From Cellvibrionaceae bacterium (GTDB lineage: Bacteria > Pseudomonadota > Gammaproteobacteria > Pseudomonadales > Cellvibrionaceae), in contig JANQJP010000031.1 in assembly GCA_028281575.1 (NCBI GenBank), positions 36,220-100,219 of the forward strand: a stretch of DNA of 64,000 nucleotides. The letters run 5' to 3'. The notes under the pieces are model-generated. The model worked only from the letters and a program-made list of their open reading frames with translations, did not search any database and was not told where the DNA came from. The position numbers were made by a program, and so were the translations under genes. Shown piece after piece: positions 63,538-64,000 of the stretch; position 1 is the first letter of the stretch; every line of letters begins with the position of its first letter.

Positions 63538-63726
63538 ATGAAAAAGTTTACTTCAGTGTTTTTAAAAGTTGCCGTCTTCTCAGCATTACTTGCTCAGCTG
63601 GCGTTTGCATCTGATTCTGAAGTCGCAAGCTCTTCTTTTGCAGAGCCGCTTTACCTCTCTCTATGTGGACTTATTTTGTTGACATTCGGCATGATGAAAG
63701 GCCGTAATGAAGAGAAAGATTCTTAA
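63538..63726 (+). CDS. Small exported protein with C-terminal membrane segment, CTERM-like
   Basis: A 62-residue protein: a signal peptide (MKKFTSVFLKVAVFSALLAQ, cleavage near AFA), a ~13-residue Ser/Asp/Glu-rich mature stretch, then EPLYLSLCGLILLTFGMMKG and a charged tail (RNEEKDS). The order Glu-Pro, hydrophobic helix, basic residue recalls PEP-CTERM-type sorting signals, but the first Pro is absent and the tail is not Arg-rich. ATG 63538 has CAGG five bases before. Driven by the sigma-54-like promoter and ended by a good terminator, so it is a single-gene unit. Function unknown. Confidence 0.7.
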   Translation: MKKFTSVFLKVAVFSALLAQLAFASDSEVASSSFAEPLYLSLCGLILLTFGMMKGRNEEKDS

Positions 63727-63853
63727 GCAGGCGATTTAGATTTAGATCTTAATTTGGGTGTACATGTACCAGCAAGTAAACCAAACAGTGCGATAACAAT
63801 AAGAAACGCCCGAGACGAAAAAAGTCTAAATAAATAGTCTGTTCAGTCCTTCC

Positions 63854-63884
63854 AAAAAGCCCGCTTTTATAGCGGGCTTTTTTA
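63854..63884 (+). terminator. Rho-independent terminator after the small exported gene
   Basis: aaaaagcccgc (63854-63864) pairs with gcgggcttttt (63872-63882), 7-nt loop, within a T-run. The last ~115 bases of the window hold no gene but end in aggagtaaa, a likely ribosome site for the next gene. Confidence 0.9.
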
Positions 63885-64000
63885 TTGTTAGTTCAAAACC
63901 CCCTCCTATGGAGGTGGTGATCGTTTAGTCGAGGCTATGCCTGAAGAGCGCCCATGCTAGATACTCAATCGTTTGTTACCAGCAAATGATTAGGAGTAAA

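Overview
The window looks like chromosome of a marine-type gammaproteobacterium, probably near the Cellvibrionales/Pseudomonadales (Saccharophagus, Teredinibacter or Cellvibrio-like). This rests on gene content, not on a database search: a tyrA-aroA fusion behind gyrA-pheA as in Pseudomonas supraoperons, a lapA-lapB pair, a RimI gene preceded by a HolD-like gene, abundant TonB-dependent receptors (TBDRs), a SapC/tryptophan-halogenase-like pair, RTX/type I secretion, and moderate GC with AT-rich spacers. I see no rRNA, tRNA, CRISPR array, prophage or intact insertion sequence.

Layout. 1-7.4 kb: the 3' end of a large RTX calcium-binding protein, a strong terminator, then a HlyB/HlyD/TolC type I secretion operon. 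7.6-17.8 kb: an ECF sigma factor and FecR-type anti-sigma factor, a TBDR without a signalling domain, a flavin-dependent halogenase-like protein, a SapC-family protein, and a second TBDR that does carry the STN signalling domain. 18-25.4 kb: nadA; a compact CheA-like hybrid/CheY/CheX phosphorelay; leuA with a long leader containing a leucine-rich small ORF; a HolD-like gene overlapping rimI. A 28-bp perfect inverted repeat separates these from a minus-strand Wzi-like/beta-barrel pair. 27.6-30.7 kb: exonuclease III, rmuC, rlmA. 30.9-34.6 kb: an unusual two-gene unit (LacI-type ligand-binding fold plus PAS, then a membrane-anchored coiled-coil protein). 34.7-40.5 kb, minus strand: a frameshifted MAPEG gene, a lipoprotein glycosidase-like protein, an LCAT-like hydrolase and a cis/trans fatty acid isomerase. 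40.7-42.8 kb is a small accessory island: two related Rhs C-terminal remnants flank a CopG/ParE-type toxin-antitoxin pair and a scrap of a REP-associated transposase. 42.9-46.9 kb: a methyl-accepting chemotaxis protein translationally coupled to an exported protein made of about 38-residue P-x-D-V repeats, then an AlgE-like porin. 47-51 kb: a DUF5610-like protein, a GumN/TraB-like protein, a small unknown and a SpoU methyltransferase. 51.4-61.6 kb: housekeeping genes gyrA, pheA, tyrA-aroA, a beta-barrel protein, comEA-like, pyrF, cmk, lapA and lapB. The window ends with a sensor kinase whose ATP-binding site is eroded and a small exported protein behind a sigma-54-type promoter.

Working together: the first operon secretes RTX proteins. 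The FecI/FecR/TBDR region is likely a cell-surface-signalling uptake locus, with the distal STN receptor as the plausible sensor. The chemotaxis-like genes form at least two separate sensory modules. The best candidates for undescribed biology are the P-x-D-V repeat protein with its MCP, the LacI-fold/PAS plus coiled-coil pair, the minimal PilJ/CheA-CheY-CheX relay, and the sigma-54-driven small protein.
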